Source of the DNA: Uloborus plumipes
Lineage: Eukaryota; Arthropoda; Arachnida; Araneae; Uloboridae
Direction of reading: 5' to 3'
Length of the DNA: 64,000 bases
NCBI GenBank assembly: GCA_038373865.1
Contig: JAXGGA010005139.1
Location: 1-64,000, forward strand
Shown one piece after another: positions 11,883-23,261 of the stretch. Every line of letters begins with the position of its first letter. Positions within the stretch are counted from its first letter, which is position 1. Below the pieces are notes generated by a model that ran no database searches, was not told the DNA's origin, and saw only the letters and a list, made by a program, of their open reading frames with translations. The position numbers and the translations under genes are program-made.

Positions 11883-12570
11883 TGTTTTATGCAGTACTAG
11901 TGATTGCAAAAGAAATTGTCGTTATAAGTATTTTTTAATATATATTTTTAATCTTTAAAAGATGTGTCTTTAAAATTTTTACCAATTTCGTAAAACTGTC
12001 TAATCAACTATTAAAACGTCAGAGACTGGAAAGTGCAAATGAAATGCTTAAAGAATTTTAACTGTTCTAGAGTCTTTGAGAATTATTAAATACCTTTTTG
12101 AAACTCCTTTAAAAGTGCTTCAATCCTATTTCTTATCAAATAATTAAACTATGAATTAACTAAATGGCCAGAGTGTTATTCTCTCGTTAATTATTTTTTA
12201 AATCTCTACACTATTTCTTTTAAATAATTTTATGTGTTTTATACTATTGGTTATTTTATGTTACTAAGTGCTGTGTATGTCGGTGAGTTGGGGAACTGAT
12301 CAAAAACTACTATGTAACTATAGTGAAAACCGATGTAAGCAAGTGAAAATGTGTTAATCTTTTCTCCTCCCCTGTCCTTCCTCTCTGTCGCTTAATGTTA
12401 ATCATTTGTTAAACTAAACATTTTTTATGCTTTGATTAATCTAAATTTGCAAAGGAATGCAGAAAATTTATGAGATTGTTGTTTGCCTACTTTTCCAACA
12501 TGTTTTTGAAGTCCCAATTGGCCTCAAAATGCAGAATTTTAAAACTTTTTTTCAAAAATTTGTCCGGGGG
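11883..12570. other. No recognisable feature
   Basis: AT-rich single-copy-looking sequence between the Helentron-like element and a GC-clamped transposon edge. No ORF over 60 codons with meaning and no inverted ends seen. Confidence 0.4.
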
Positions 12571-13265
12571 AGAAACCCCCGGCCCCCCTAAAATTACGCC
12601 CCCCCCCCAAATAATACTGCAACAACGAAAAAGGGTATAAAGGGGTAAGTACTAAAGAATTTCTTGAAAAATCAATTAAAATAAAGGAGCTTCGAATATT
12701 TATCTCATAAGCAATACCCAATCTTGTGATTGGGATGTTCCTGATTGATGGTTATAAACAGGAGGATACCCTTGTTCTTTGTTGCAGTATTATTTTGTAG
12801 AAAATAGAATGTATGCTTTATAGTATCTGTGAACTAGTATTTTAGTGAGTAAACTTATTCTTGTCAGTTCTTATCAGTGCTCAACACATGTCAGTTTTGT
12901 AAAGATCAGTATGGGAATAAATTAGTTGCACTCATTTTAATTCTTCAAGCATGGCTTTATATTAAATTATTTATTTAATTATTTTGTAAATATTTAACTG
13001 TTAATAAGGTAAAATGGAATTCGATGCTGAAATTAATAGCTCTTTATCACCATGTTCAGTTAGTAGCCCGTCAAATGAAATTTGTCATAAAATATACTAC
13101 ATCAAACGAAAAGACCTCATTTCTTTTCCTGATATTCATGTGATATTCAAGAAATTCTGCAATTAAAAACAGGAGTATCCCAAACACAAGATTGGGTATT
13201 GCTTATAATATGAATATTTAGAGCTCCTTTATGTTAATTTCTCAAGAAAGTATTTAGTGCTTTAT
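12571..13265. repeat. Inverted repeat with C-run transposon edge
   Basis: 12644-12745 is the inverse of about 13150-13262 (shared core GCAATACCCAATCTTGTG). The left side begins with a C-rich edge (GAAACCCCCGGCCCCCC) like a hAT-type terminus. Arms are about 100 bp and diverged. The element's outer ends are unclear. Confidence 0.5.
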
Positions 13266-14248
13266 AATTATGAATGCATAATGCTCAGGCATCAGAGAAA
13301 TACTATTTCTTGTTTTCATGAATTATCTAATTTATTGTTCACTGATTTAATAAATTAAATTTCATGACATATTGGGTAGATAATACAGCTATTAATAAAT
13401 ATATCGTTATTTGATGGTTTAATTAATTTTAAGTACATGAGAGGGGGAGCAAAAGCATATGGTCGTCGCGAAAAACATGCATATACTGTCAGCGGGATAT
13501 CTCTTAATGGAAGAAATAACCAAAAGTGAACTCTTTTCCTGTGAATAGCTAACATATCAGTAGCTTGTTTAAAAAAATAATAAAGTTTCTACTGCTCCCC
13601 CTTTATGAGAAAAATGGCTGCCAAGATGGCCAAAAACGCATGTTTTTGCCTTAACTTCAAAGAGCCCTGTAACTTAGCAATTTTCATTATGAACATTCTA
13701 GTATTTTTTTATGAATGCCTAGAGTAACTAGTTTCCATAGATATCTAACACTTTTATTTTGCATGAGTACGATTTTTTATACAAAATGATTAAATAACAT
13801 CACTTTTTTAGTATTTTGACGTGGCGGACAAACTTTGAGGGCATGTATCTCAGAAAATAAGTGGAGCAGGAACCTAACAATTTGGACTTTTCCATGCCTC
13901 TATATAATCAACATTTGTGCCAAAGTAAAAGAAAATCCGAGTTGGTCGTGCGCGACCAACTTTTCTTTTTTCTGGTGAGTTGGTATGGAATCACTCAGTA
14001 GCAAGTTTGACCCTTTATGCCCTGAAGAATTTAATAAATTTTAATAAAATTATTGTGATTTTCTTAGTTGGAAATGCATTAAATAACATATGTACAAAGT
14101 GTGAAAATGCTGACAATCCCAGGGGTCTAAAGCCCCCTACGAGTTAGCACCCCTAAGCAAACTGTTTCTGATTGCTGACAGCAAAGTAGTACAGAAAATA
14201 GTACTTTCGAGTACCAGCAGAATTTCAGCCATATTGGATTCATAATAC
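13266..14248. other. No recognisable gene
   Basis: AT-rich sequence left of gene B's first exon, within gene B's first coding intron. Short ORFs here have no codon bias or family resemblance. Confidence 0.4.
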
Positions 14249-14250
14249 AG

Positions 14251-14406
14251 TGACGCCGCTTATATGAATCACGTTTGTTCTGAACAGTTTTGACTATATA
14301 AAGCGGCTGACTGATTAAAGCGTCCTACTCGATAAAGCTAGATATTGTTCTGTGTCTGAAAATTTAATTCATTAAAGCGACGGATTCAATGAACCGGCGC
14401 CCACTG
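14251..14406. mobile_element. pogo/Tigger-like MITE
   Basis: Ends CAGTGACGCCGCTTATATGA and (inverse) CAGTGGGCGCCGGTTCATTG resemble pogo/Tigger termini (CAGT...), preceded by TA. Internal sequence repeats the motif GCGG...TTAAAGCG. It lies 54 bp past the donor of the gene B exon. Confidence 0.55.
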
Positions 14407-14460
14407 TGTAAATTAATGTAAGCGGTATTTCTGAGTAGCAAGAGTTAAAAAAATGCTTAC

Positions 14461-14646
14461 CTTCCTGGTTCGTATCTCTTCTGCCAGTTGCGTGGCCGAC
14501 TTGAGCAGGAGGGGATCCGTGATGGATGGTACTGTCCTTCCTGCATCTTTCCTGAGTGCTAGGGCCAGGCACGAGCGGACTGTGCGATGGAGCGTCCTGT
14601 AGAAGTACTCCAGGGCCTTTAGGAGGATGCGGAGGACCAGGGACAT
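14461..14646 (-). CDS. faah2-like: FAAH2-like amidase gene B, first coding exon
   Basis: Start exon of a second FAAH2-like gene. It begins MSLVLRILLKALEYFYRTLH and ends SITDPLLLKSATQLAEEIR plus TRK (62 codons), then donor GTAAGC at 14460. The block ITDPLLLKSATQLAEEIRTRK is the conserved N-terminal element of FAAH2-type proteins, which precedes the ~80 residues leading to the catalytic Lys. The preceding hydrophobic stretch fits the N-terminal membrane anchor of FAAH2. An acceptor-like run, CCTCCTTCCAG, ends at 14680, so the exon probably starts at 14679 with 33 nt of 5' UTR. It lies downstream of the end of gene A on the same strand, so it cannot be gene A's missing start. Other exons are left of the window. 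Confidence 0.85.
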
Positions 14647-14680
14647 GCTAGCAGGGAGCCTCCTGGGCGATGCTCTGGTC
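14647..14680 (-). promoter_or_regulatory. 5' UTR and probable 3' splice site of gene B
   Basis: Thirty-three nucleotides between a polypyrimidine tract ending CAG and the ATG. The frame stays open through this stretch, but no in-frame ATG is seen before the called one. This implies an upstream non-coding exon. Confidence 0.55.
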
Positions 14681-14934
14681 TGGAAGGAGGGAAAGGAAAT
14701 GCTTGAAATAATTCTGTGTTATTGGTCATCTTGTGTACGTTGCGAAAATAAACTTGTTTTGAACCCCTGACGCAGCAAGGAAGTCAGTTATAAGTTTGAC
14801 GTGTCTGTGTATCTGCCGATCTGTGGGACTCTAACGCCTGAACGGGAGGACCGATTTTTAAATTTTTCGCTTGAAAGGTGAAGAAATTGAGAGTGTTCTT
14901 TGTTAGGGTCGCGCCATCGGATGACATTAATTAA

Positions 14935-16295
14935 GAGCAAGAATCTGAGAAACTGTCACGCCTAGCATTATGGGGTGATTCATGACCTCTCAGATTTTCT
15001 CCCAAAAATTACCAAATGTTTATTATCTTATTGAAAGACCAAATTCAAAATGTTTTGCTCTAAAGTTGAGTTGTTTAGTTTTTATGGATCCCTAAAGTTG
15101 AAAGTGCGGCATCCAAAATTAAGCAGATTTTCAAGACATGGAAATTGCTGTGAGCCAAAACTCTTACCAGGAACTGTTTAACTCCAATTTTCTTTTTGTA
15201 TATGAAATATAGAAGGTTCAAACTTTACAAAATGAATGTCAAATTTGTGGTAAGTTGTTGCCGTAAGGTCAGTGAAGGCCCTCAAAACAAGGCACTTTTG
15301 ACGTTTTTTAGCGTTTTTGAGATCCGAAAACAGCTTGTACATTTCAGTTGGCACGGCAAAAGTGGTATCGTTTGAAAGACCAGTGTAAGCACTTTAAAAT
15401 AATGTTTAAATAACCGAGGAAAGTTCAACGTGCTTTTAGTTGCGTAAGGCCGAAATATGAAAAATGTCATATTTTACCGATATGCAAACGGTCATAACTT
15501 CCTCAGCCAACAACATATTGAAGTATTTTTTTGCCAATGTCATACTCTATTCTTTGTCTTAACAGAAAAGTTGAGTCCTTTGAGGCGAAATGTAAAATTT
15601 TTTTACAAAAAATACACAGGAAAAAAACATTTTTTGTAAAAAAATTTTTCACATTTCGCCTCAAAGAACTCAACTGTTCTGTTAAGACAAAGAATAGAGT
15701 ATGACATTGGCAAAAAAAATATTTCAATATGTTGTTGGCCGAGGAAGTTATTACCGTTTGAATATCGGTAAAAAATGACATTTTTCATATTTCGGCCATT
15801 CGCAACTAACAGATCGTTGAACTTTCCTTGGTTATTTATACATTATTTTAAAGTGCTTATGGTCTTTCAAACGACACTGCTTCTGCCGTGCCAACTGAAA
15901 TGTACAAGCTGTTTTTGGACCTCAAAAACGCTAAAAACGTCAAAAATGCCTTGTGTTGAGGGCCTTCACTGACCTTACGGCAACAACTTATCACAAATTT
16001 AACACTGATTTTGTAAAGTTTCAACCTTCTATATTCCATATACAAAAAGAAAATTGGAGTTAAACAGTTCCTGGTAAAAGTTTTGGCTCACAGCAACTTC
16101 CATGTCTTGAAAATCCGCTTCATTTTTGATGCCGCACCTTCAACTTTAGGGGTCCATAAAAACTAAACAACTCTACTTTCGAGCAAAACATTCTGGATTT
16201 GGTCTTTCAATAAGATAATAAACATTTGGTAATTTTTTGGAAAAAATCTGAGACGTCATGAATCACATACGTGACACTCTCTCAGATTCTTGCTC
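14935..16295. mobile_element. 1.36-kb near-perfect palindrome flanked by TTAA
   Basis: Arms 14935-15612 and 15628-16295 match as inverse copies along their whole length around a ~15-bp loop. Terminal repeat GAGCAAGAATCTGAGA; TTAA on both sides. TTAA duplications are typical of piggyBac-type transposition, though these ends lack the CCC start. All the short ORFs come in mirrored pairs, so they are by-products. Confidence 0.85.
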
Positions 16296-16711
16296 TTAAA
16301 AACTTTTGAAACGGTTTTCGCGATTTTTGAAGATACTTGGAAATTTGAAACAACAGTACCAAAAGAAGGAGAAAAAAAATTCTGCGTCTGATAGAATATG
16401 TTGGAACTTCCATACAAAATGGAACTCGAATTATAACGTTTTTAAACAAATGCGACGAAGGCTTAAATTTACACGATTGGAAACTGATGTCATTGTTGGC
16501 CGACGAGGAGAGAAAACTCAATGATTTAAAATATTTATCTGTTGCCAGTTTCTATTTATCAACGATTAAAATACTTGCAATTGATTTTAGTATAAGAATT
16601 ATCATTTTTCCCTCTTTAGTCTGCTTTTGCGACTAGCACATTTTACTCGTAAGGATTGTGTTTCCTTTGCCGTGTTTCTCATGTCTTCTCGAAAACAATG
16701 AAATATATTTA

Positions 16712-17499
16712 CACTCTTGTGCAAATTAATTGAAACAAAGTATTTTTTTCGTGACTTTAAAATTATTGTTATTATTCTTCACCGATTATACTGAAATTAG
16801 TAAAAATATGGATGAGATACTTAAGTCCTTTATCTATCATCAATTTCCACCAATCAGAAGCTTATCTACTGTTCGAAGGCACCGTATTGTACCCGTCGGC
16901 CATCCTATCGGTTTATGAAGAAACAGCATCTGACCACACCAATGAAGAAAAAGCGCTACTTGTGGGTGTTAAAATATCAGAATTGCGCAGCTGAAAATTG
17001 GAGGAAAGGACTATTTAGTGACAAAATGAATTTCATTATCCAAGGTCAACGAACTCAAGACGTACGGAGATCTTCAGGTGAAAGAATTCTGGATTGCCAT
17101 ATGAACCCATTTTCAAATCACCCTCAAAAGATGTTTTGGGGTTGTCTCGGTTACAATGGGGTTGGTTCCTTGCAGAATGTTGATGGTATGATGCATTCTG
17201 AGCAATCTAATGCTATTCTGGAAATGAAATGCTTTACCAATGTTGAAGAAAAGATACCCACATGGAACGGTGTTTTCCAACAGGATTTAGCCCTTTGTCA
17301 TACGTTCAAATGACCAAGAAATTCATGTCTGAGGACCAAATTGAGATATCTGAATAGTCTGAGAACTCTCCCGCTACCAATCCAATCGAGAAGTTTTGGG
17401 CTATATGCAATTGTTTTTTTTATATAGATTTAAACAAATAGTTCTTTGCTTAGTTTTCTCAATTTTTCGAGTTTGTTTCAATTAATTTGCACAAGGGTG
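16712..17499 (+). mobile_element. Tc1-type transposon, internally deleted
   Basis: Inverted ends CACTCTTGTGCAAATTAATT and CACCCTTGTGCAAATTAATT, flanked by TA (16710-16711, 17500-17501) as expected for Tc1/mariner. At 788 bp it is shorter than an intact Tc1 (~1.3 kb or more), so the N-terminal half of the transposase is largely lost. Confidence 0.93.
16866..17408 (+). pseudogene. Tc1 transposase pseudogene (DD34E)
   Basis: Fragments in order: TVRRHRIVPVGHPIGL, then in another frame LTTPMKKKRYLWVLKYQNCA, NWRKGLFSDKMNF, RRSSGERI, MFWGCLGYNGVGSL, FQQDLALCHTFK, and after a shift NPIEKFW. The first Asp is in FSDK (normally SDE), the second in QQD, the Glu in NPIE. Between the second Asp codon and the Glu codon are 101 nt, one base short of 34 codons, so a 1-bp deletion in a DD34E enzyme explains the shift. 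Stops are also present. Confidence 0.9.
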
Positions 17500-17599
17500 T
17501 AGATTTAACATGCTTTCGTTTCGTTAATAAGTTCGTTTTCATATGAGGTCGACAATCAGGGTCAGGGGTTGTTTAAATTTTTAATTTAATCTTAGTACT

Positions 17600-17748
17600 T
17601 GTTACAGTATTATACTGGTAGCCGAGGTTAAAACTGTAGAATGCGCAGTAACAAACTAAAATTAGCAATTTTACAGTTTATTGCTACTTATTTTACAGTT
17701 TTAAATTGGAAACCCGGCTGCCAGTATTATACCGTAAAAACAAGTTTT
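17600..17748. repeat. ACTGTAAAA-family MITE, copy a
   Basis: Contains TTACAGTATTATACTGGTAG at one end and CAGTATTATACCGTAAAAAC at the other, around repeats of TTTTACAGTTTATTRCT. Eight or nine related copies occur in the window. Confidence 0.7.
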
Positions 17749-18140
17749 TATTTTCATTTTTATTTATTTATTTTTTTTTTCAGCGTAGTAGCTAAGTGGG
17801 GTCGGCCAATAGTTGAAACATAACCAGTACTACGGATTCGGAGGAAAAATGATAGGCTCATACTCCGACTTCTGAAATTTTAGAGCCCTTCGACTCCTAC
17901 TCCAATTCTTTCATTTACCTCAAAATCACTCTGACTCCGATTCCGGCTCAAAACAGCACTGGCCGAGTTAAGGAAAATGACAGACTCCGAACCTTGAAAT
18001 TTTGAAGCTTTCCACTCCCGACTGACTCTGATTCCTTCAACACAAGATCAGTCCGATTCTAACTCCATAGTCTCTAGGGCCCTAAGGCCTTAGACCCCTC
18101 TGATTTTCAAAAGTTTTATACTCGTTATGTATGTTGTGTG

Positions 18141-18714
18141 GGTATAACTTTAATATACCCCCCAAAAATTACGCGCCAAATCTGGCACTCCCTACGGACA
18201 TTTTAGGGTTGCTGTTTCTTGTTTTGGTGTTGCTAATTTAGGTTTTTTTTTCAGCTTTTAGGTTTTTTTCTGTTGACAAAGTTGGTATTTTCTAAGGCCC
18301 CTATATAGACGAGCCGACGCATCAAGATTAAGTCTGACCACTTTGGATCCAGCTCGCGTTTAAGTGGTTGTCTTTTCTGGCGAGTCATCGCGAATTGGTA
18401 ACTTTTTGCATAAATTTGACAAAGCTTGGCGATGTTCCGAAACTTTGCTCTGGTAACCCAAGCTTTGCAACAATGAAAAATGAAAGTAAAAGTAAATAAG
18501 TTGGATCCTTATGTTGTGAAACTTAAGCTTGATGCGTCGGCCTGTCTATATAGCGGCTCTAGTATTTTCTTGCATTTTGTACTATTTTTTGAGTTCTCTT
18601 TTAAAGTTTTGTGGCAACAATTTTTTTTATGGCAACAACAAAAACAGGTATATTGCTTGGCGAGAAAAAAAGTCGCCAAATTTCCGATTTGGGGAGATAT
18701 ATCAAAGTAGTTCC
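18141..18714 (+). mobile_element. hAT-like MITE (GGWAYWACTTTGATATACC ends), interrupted
   Basis: Ends GGTATAACTTTAATATACC and (inverse) GGAACTACTTTGATATAT. Flanks GTTGTGTG / GTTGTTTG match 7 of 8. Without the nested element at 18294-18561 and one copy of its target duplication it is ~297 bp, close to the intact 304-bp copy at 49672-49975. Confidence 0.85.
18294..18561 (+). mobile_element. TATATAGAC-TIR element nested in a MITE
   Basis: Inverted ends share CTATATAGAC, then GCCGACGCATCAAG. It is flanked by identical 9-bp GTATTTTCT (18285-18293, 18562-18570). The intact MITE at 49.7 kb has a single copy of this site. A 9-bp duplication suggests a MULE- or hAT-like enzyme; family not assigned. 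Confidence 0.85.
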
Positions 18715-18906
18715 GTTGTTTGATCTATTTTCAACTGAAAAGCCAAAAAACTACATAAAAATTCATTGTTAATTTAAATTGGGACACAAAGGGTTGAGGA
18801 CTTCTGTTGTTAAAAGACCAGTAAAAATACAAAATAATGTATGGAATAGCCAAAGAAGTAGTAACAATGTTACTTTGACCAAACTTAGCGGCAATATAAT
18901 ATGAAA

Positions 18907-19666
18907 AAATCTGGTATGGGTCCCACACTACTTCCTTTTACGTGTAAGTTTCTTTGTAGATGCCTTTGTGTTAAAATAGTGCTAGGAGTGAACAAGATTG
19001 CAATTCGAATAGTTACACCCCTAGTTTGCCACGAAACAATGCAAAACAAATGTTTTACAATGATTCATTTTCTAAATATCGCCGATTTCAACATCATTCA
19101 GTGGATTTTTCGCAAAATATCGCCAATAGCGCCAAAATGAACCCAAATTCAAAAAATATTTTTTCGCCAAATTTGTCGCCAACCTGGTGATACGTCGCCA
19201 AGTTGGCAATTGACGACCAAAAGCTTGGCGATATATCGCCAAGTGGTCGTGCCAATTCATCTGCATTGAAATTAACACTGATTTACCCCAAAAAAGGGGT
19301 AAAACACCCCCTTAGGAGCATTTGAATGCAACCACAAGGAGAGGTGCACAACTAGACCCCCCCTCAGAGCCTACATACCAAACTAGAAGTTTCTACGATA
19401 TATAGTTTTTGAGTTATGCGAGACACATACGCACATACGTACATACAGGCGTCACGAGAAAACTCGACGTAACTAACTCGGGGGTGGTCGATAATGATTT
19501 TTCGGCTGGTTATATGTTGGCAGGTACATATGCACTTGCTGACAGGTCGAAAAAACGACTTAACATTCATTCAGGGGTGAGCAAAATCAAAATTTTGACC
19601 CAAAATTGAGGACAAAATTTTTCGCGATCACAATACTTCTTTTACTACGTAAAAGGAAGTAAAAAG
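18907..19666 (+). mobile_element. ACTTCC-family element, copy 2
   Basis: Starts AATCTGGTATGGGTCCCACA and ends ACGTAAAAGGAAGTAAAA. Same order as copy 1: TTGGCGA palindromes (19117-19245), a CCCCAAAAAAGGGG block and a CATACGYACATAC run. Confidence 0.8.
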
Positions 19667-19689
19667 AGAGTACTTATTAGTGTGAGTCG

Positions 19690-20190
19690 AAAAAATCGAT
19701 TTTTTTTTTTATTTCGAAATCGCATTACCTCTCAAAAGTTGTAGTTTAGTATCCACAACTTGGGAAAAATAACAAAAAAATTCTAAGTTGACGTCTTCGG
19801 TTCGCGCATGAGGCTCAAAGTTGGAAAAAATATGTTAAAAATTGACATTTTCAAAAAGAAAAAAAAAAAAATGTAACTTTTTATAATGCAACTGCCATAA
19901 GCTGTAAATATTTTGTGCATTTTTAATCTAAAAAACTATTTTATAGCTTTCACATACGATCTTTAGTTTGCACATCAGCCTTAAATTGAGCTAAAATCGC
20001 CTACAATGTCAAATTTCAAAAATATCGATTTTTTTTTCGCAATCGCATTACCTCTCAAAAATTGTAGATTGGTATCCAAAATTTGGGAAAAATAAAAAGA
20101 AAATCCAAGTTGACTCCTTCGGTTCGCGCATGAGGCTCAAAGCTGGAAAATATATGCTAAAAATGGAAATTTTCAAAAATTAATTTGAGA
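19690..20190 (+). repeat. Direct duplication, ~322-bp offset
   Basis: CGCATTACCTCTCAAAA and CTTCGGTTCGCGCATGAGGC each occur twice, about 320 bp apart (near 19722/20044 and 19795/20118). No ORF. Continues as AT-rich unassigned sequence to about 20927. Confidence 0.7.
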
Positions 20191-20936
20191 AACAAAAGTA
20201 ATTTGAAAAAAAAAAGTAATTTTTTTTCTATCGAAACTGCTTTAAATTGTTAGTAGATAACATAATTTGAACCCAAAAATTTATATATAACTTTTAGAAA
20301 ATACATTCTGTTTGTGCTTCCCGCCAAATTTCTTACAACCATATTTGTTTACCGTTGAGCGTACTTTTGTTCGGTTGAAAGATTTGTCATTCGTTTCGCT
20401 TGGCGACATTGGCGATTTTTTACTCTTCCCTTGCGTCCGGCTAACGGATTAGTGCTAAAAAAATGTCAAGATTAGAAATGTGATAAATGTAGTTAGTACC
20501 TCCTATGAAAAGTCTCATATCTTAACAAAACTAAATTATGCAGGATTGATGTACGAATAGTTAAAGAGGAAATTCTTGGTGGCAGTGTCCGAGTATTCTC
20601 GAATATTCTGTAATGTCAATCTTGTAATGGATAGATGAAAAATGTAAATTCTAATTTAATAGTGACGCCTTCCACTGACGTCTAACATAACGTCAGAAAG
20701 ACCCAAAGATATAGTTCAACTTTTATATCGGAGCTTAACTATAAAACATCAAAATACTTACAGAAAGAGTGTTTTAAGTTTCATGTTATTAAAAAAAGAC
20801 TAAAGAGAACATATGGCAAAATTTTTACTTTATTTTAGGTAGTTCTGCAACAACTGTGATTTTAGCAAAGATGATGCTATATTAGTTGCCAACCGGAAGT
20901 ATTAATACAGTCATGAAGCGTGATTCATTATTTCTA

Positions 20937-21699
20937 AGGACCCTATATAGACGAGCCGACGCATCAAGATTAAGTTTCACCACTTTGGATCCAGCGCGTG
21001 TTTGAGTGCTTAATAGGTTGTCTTTTCTGGCCAGTAATCGCTTTATGGTAATTTTTCACTGTGAAAAATTATTAGCGGCACGTGGATTTGGCAAAGCTGA
21101 GCAATGCGTCAAAACTTTTTTTGGTAACCCTAGCTCCGCAACAATGAAAAATTGAAAGTAAAAGTTTATAAGTTGGATCCAAAGTGGTGAAACTTAATCT
21201 TGATGCGTCGGCCTGTCTATGTAGTGGCTCTAATATAGACAGGCCGACGCATCAAGCTTGAGTTCGACCACTTTGGATCCATTCGATAACTTTCACTTTC
21301 AAATTTTCATTGTTGCAGAGCTAGGGTTACCAGAGTTAAGGGCCGAATTCAAGTGAAACACCATTGCAATCGCTTCGAGGCGATCGTATATTGCAACCGC
21401 TACTGTAAGTCGAATTCAAGTGAATTCGTTTCACTTGAATCCAAATTTTGGAATTTGCGATTGCATTGGTATGTTGCGATCGTCCGTGTTTCACTTGAAT
21501 TCCTGCCTAAGTTTCGGACATTGCCAAGATTTGCCAAATCCACGTGGCCCTAATCATTGCTCCTAGTTAAAATTACCAAAACGCGATACTTACCAGAAAA
21601 GACAACCATTCATCAACCGGCTAAAAAGACAAACCACACTCTGGATCCAAAGTGGTGAAACTTAATCTTGATGCGTCGGCTCATCTATATTATTAGGCC
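20937..21699. mobile_element. Compound of two TATATAGAC-TIR units
   Basis: Two units (20937-21231, 21232-21699) of the family at 18294 lie in inverted order. The pair as a whole is flanked by the 9-bp TTATTTCTA (20928-20936, 21700-21708), so it seems to have moved as one piece. The outer ends are AGGACCCTATATAGACGAGC and the inverse AGGCCTAATAATATAGATGA. Confidence 0.8.
21341..21507. mobile_element. Small MITE nested in the compound element
   Basis: Inverted ends share GAATTCAAGTGAAACAC; flanked by TAAG on each side. The related unit at 18.43 kb runs straight through the site. Internal palindromes around AATTCAAGTGAATTCGTTTC. Confidence 0.65.
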
Positions 21700-21708
21700 T
21701 TATTTCTA

Positions 21709-22880
21709 GGTAAATACACTGATACAAACTTAATCTGACTGCTTTGGAAAAGCACCATTAGGGGGTTAGAGATTAGTTTGAAAATGCACGTAAATATATC
21801 ATTAAACGAGGAATATGATAAGTGACTGTATTTATTTTTTAAAAATGGGGTGATTATCGTACAGTGAAGGTTTCACGTTAGCGGTAAAAAAAAAGTCCAT
21901 TTGCTAAAATTGACTTTTTTTTACCGCTGTAATTTTGCCCCTTTTGCTTTAATTTTACCTTTTAATGGAACTTGTATTGTTTTCAATGATTCGATATTCT
22001 TATTTTGCGGGTTATTTTACTTCTTAATGAGTTAATTTGGTTAGTTGCCGGATTTTTTTTTTCGGTGGAACTTTTAGTCTCATTTTATAGCTTAATTTGA
22101 TTGAAAACTAATGCTTTATTCTACATGCTAACAACATTGATTTCAGCAATGCTTGATTAAGAAAATTAGCAAATTTATTTTCACTAGTTTGGCGAACCAT
22201 TTTGAAAGTGCGCCAAGAATTACGTGCTACGATAAATTCCACAAACTAATTTATTTTACGTCTTAAATTAATTATATCAAGTTTATTTTCTTGGCATTTG
22301 TTTTTTCAACAATCTTACCAACAATTTAGCTGAAGTCAGACGATCAGTTTACCACAAGTTAGGAATTTCCTCAATACCACAATTTAGCGATTCCTCACTA
22401 ATAAGAGTGGCATTCATTTTCTGCTAGTTAAGGAGCACGTGGACACTTGAATATTTATTTGTTTATTTATTTTTTTCACTTTGAAAATCCTGTTTTTTAA
22501 CTGTAGTTCACCAGGGCGAGCTTAATACTTTTTCCCAAATAAATAAATAAATAACATTAATTAGTATTCATGTAATTAAGATTTGATGATCTAATTATCC
22601 CATTTTTGAAAACTAATTTTTGTCCAAAAGCATTTCTAATAAAATTCTTTATGTTGTCTGCCTCTATAAAGATTCTAGACCAATGTTCTCTTCAATGATT
22701 TTTTTGACTGCCGAAGGACGAAAAATCAAGCTCTTCCTCGAAATTTTGCCGCTTAAAAATTCCCTAAAAATTTACTTTTCAACTAAATGATAAATGTTCC
22801 AATGAGACAATTAGAGAAAAAAAAAGAAGAGGATATTATGATCGATTTTCGCGATTTCAAGTGAGTACACAGTGGAAAGA
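21709..22880. other. No recognisable feature
   Basis: AT-rich intronic sequence. No credible ORF, inverted ends or known repeat. Confidence 0.4.
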
Positions 22881-22884
22881 ATGA

Positions 22885-23027
22885 ATTGTTGTTTTTATAG
22901 TACAATACTGGCAGCACAGGTTCTCGTTTAAAACTGTAAAATGCACAGTAATAAACTGTAAAACTAACAATTTTAGTCTATTACTATAAAATTACTATAA
23001 AAATTGACTGTATTATACTGTAAAAAC
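22885..23027. repeat. ACTGTAAAA-family MITE, copy b
   Basis: TAGTACAATACTGGCAGCAC to TATTATACTGTAAAAAC; its right end abuts the CAGGGGTGCC element. Confidence 0.7.
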
Positions 23028-23261
23028 CAGGGGTGCCTATCCCCGCCCCCCCCCCCCCCAAGCTCAATGGCGCAAAATCCCCCCCCCCCCCAAATTTTTC
23101 ACACCCCTACTGTAATTTTTATCCCTCTTTTTTATTTTATTTATTTTTTAAAATATCATTTATTTGTTTTTTAAATATTACTTATTTATTTTTTTACATA
23201 TTATTTTTTTAATAATATTTATTTATATCTTTATTTATTTTTCAAACTAAAACTATTATTT

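Noticed and set aside
15282..16045. Several 60-92 codon ORFs
   Set aside because: All lie in the 14935-16295 palindrome and come in mirrored pairs.
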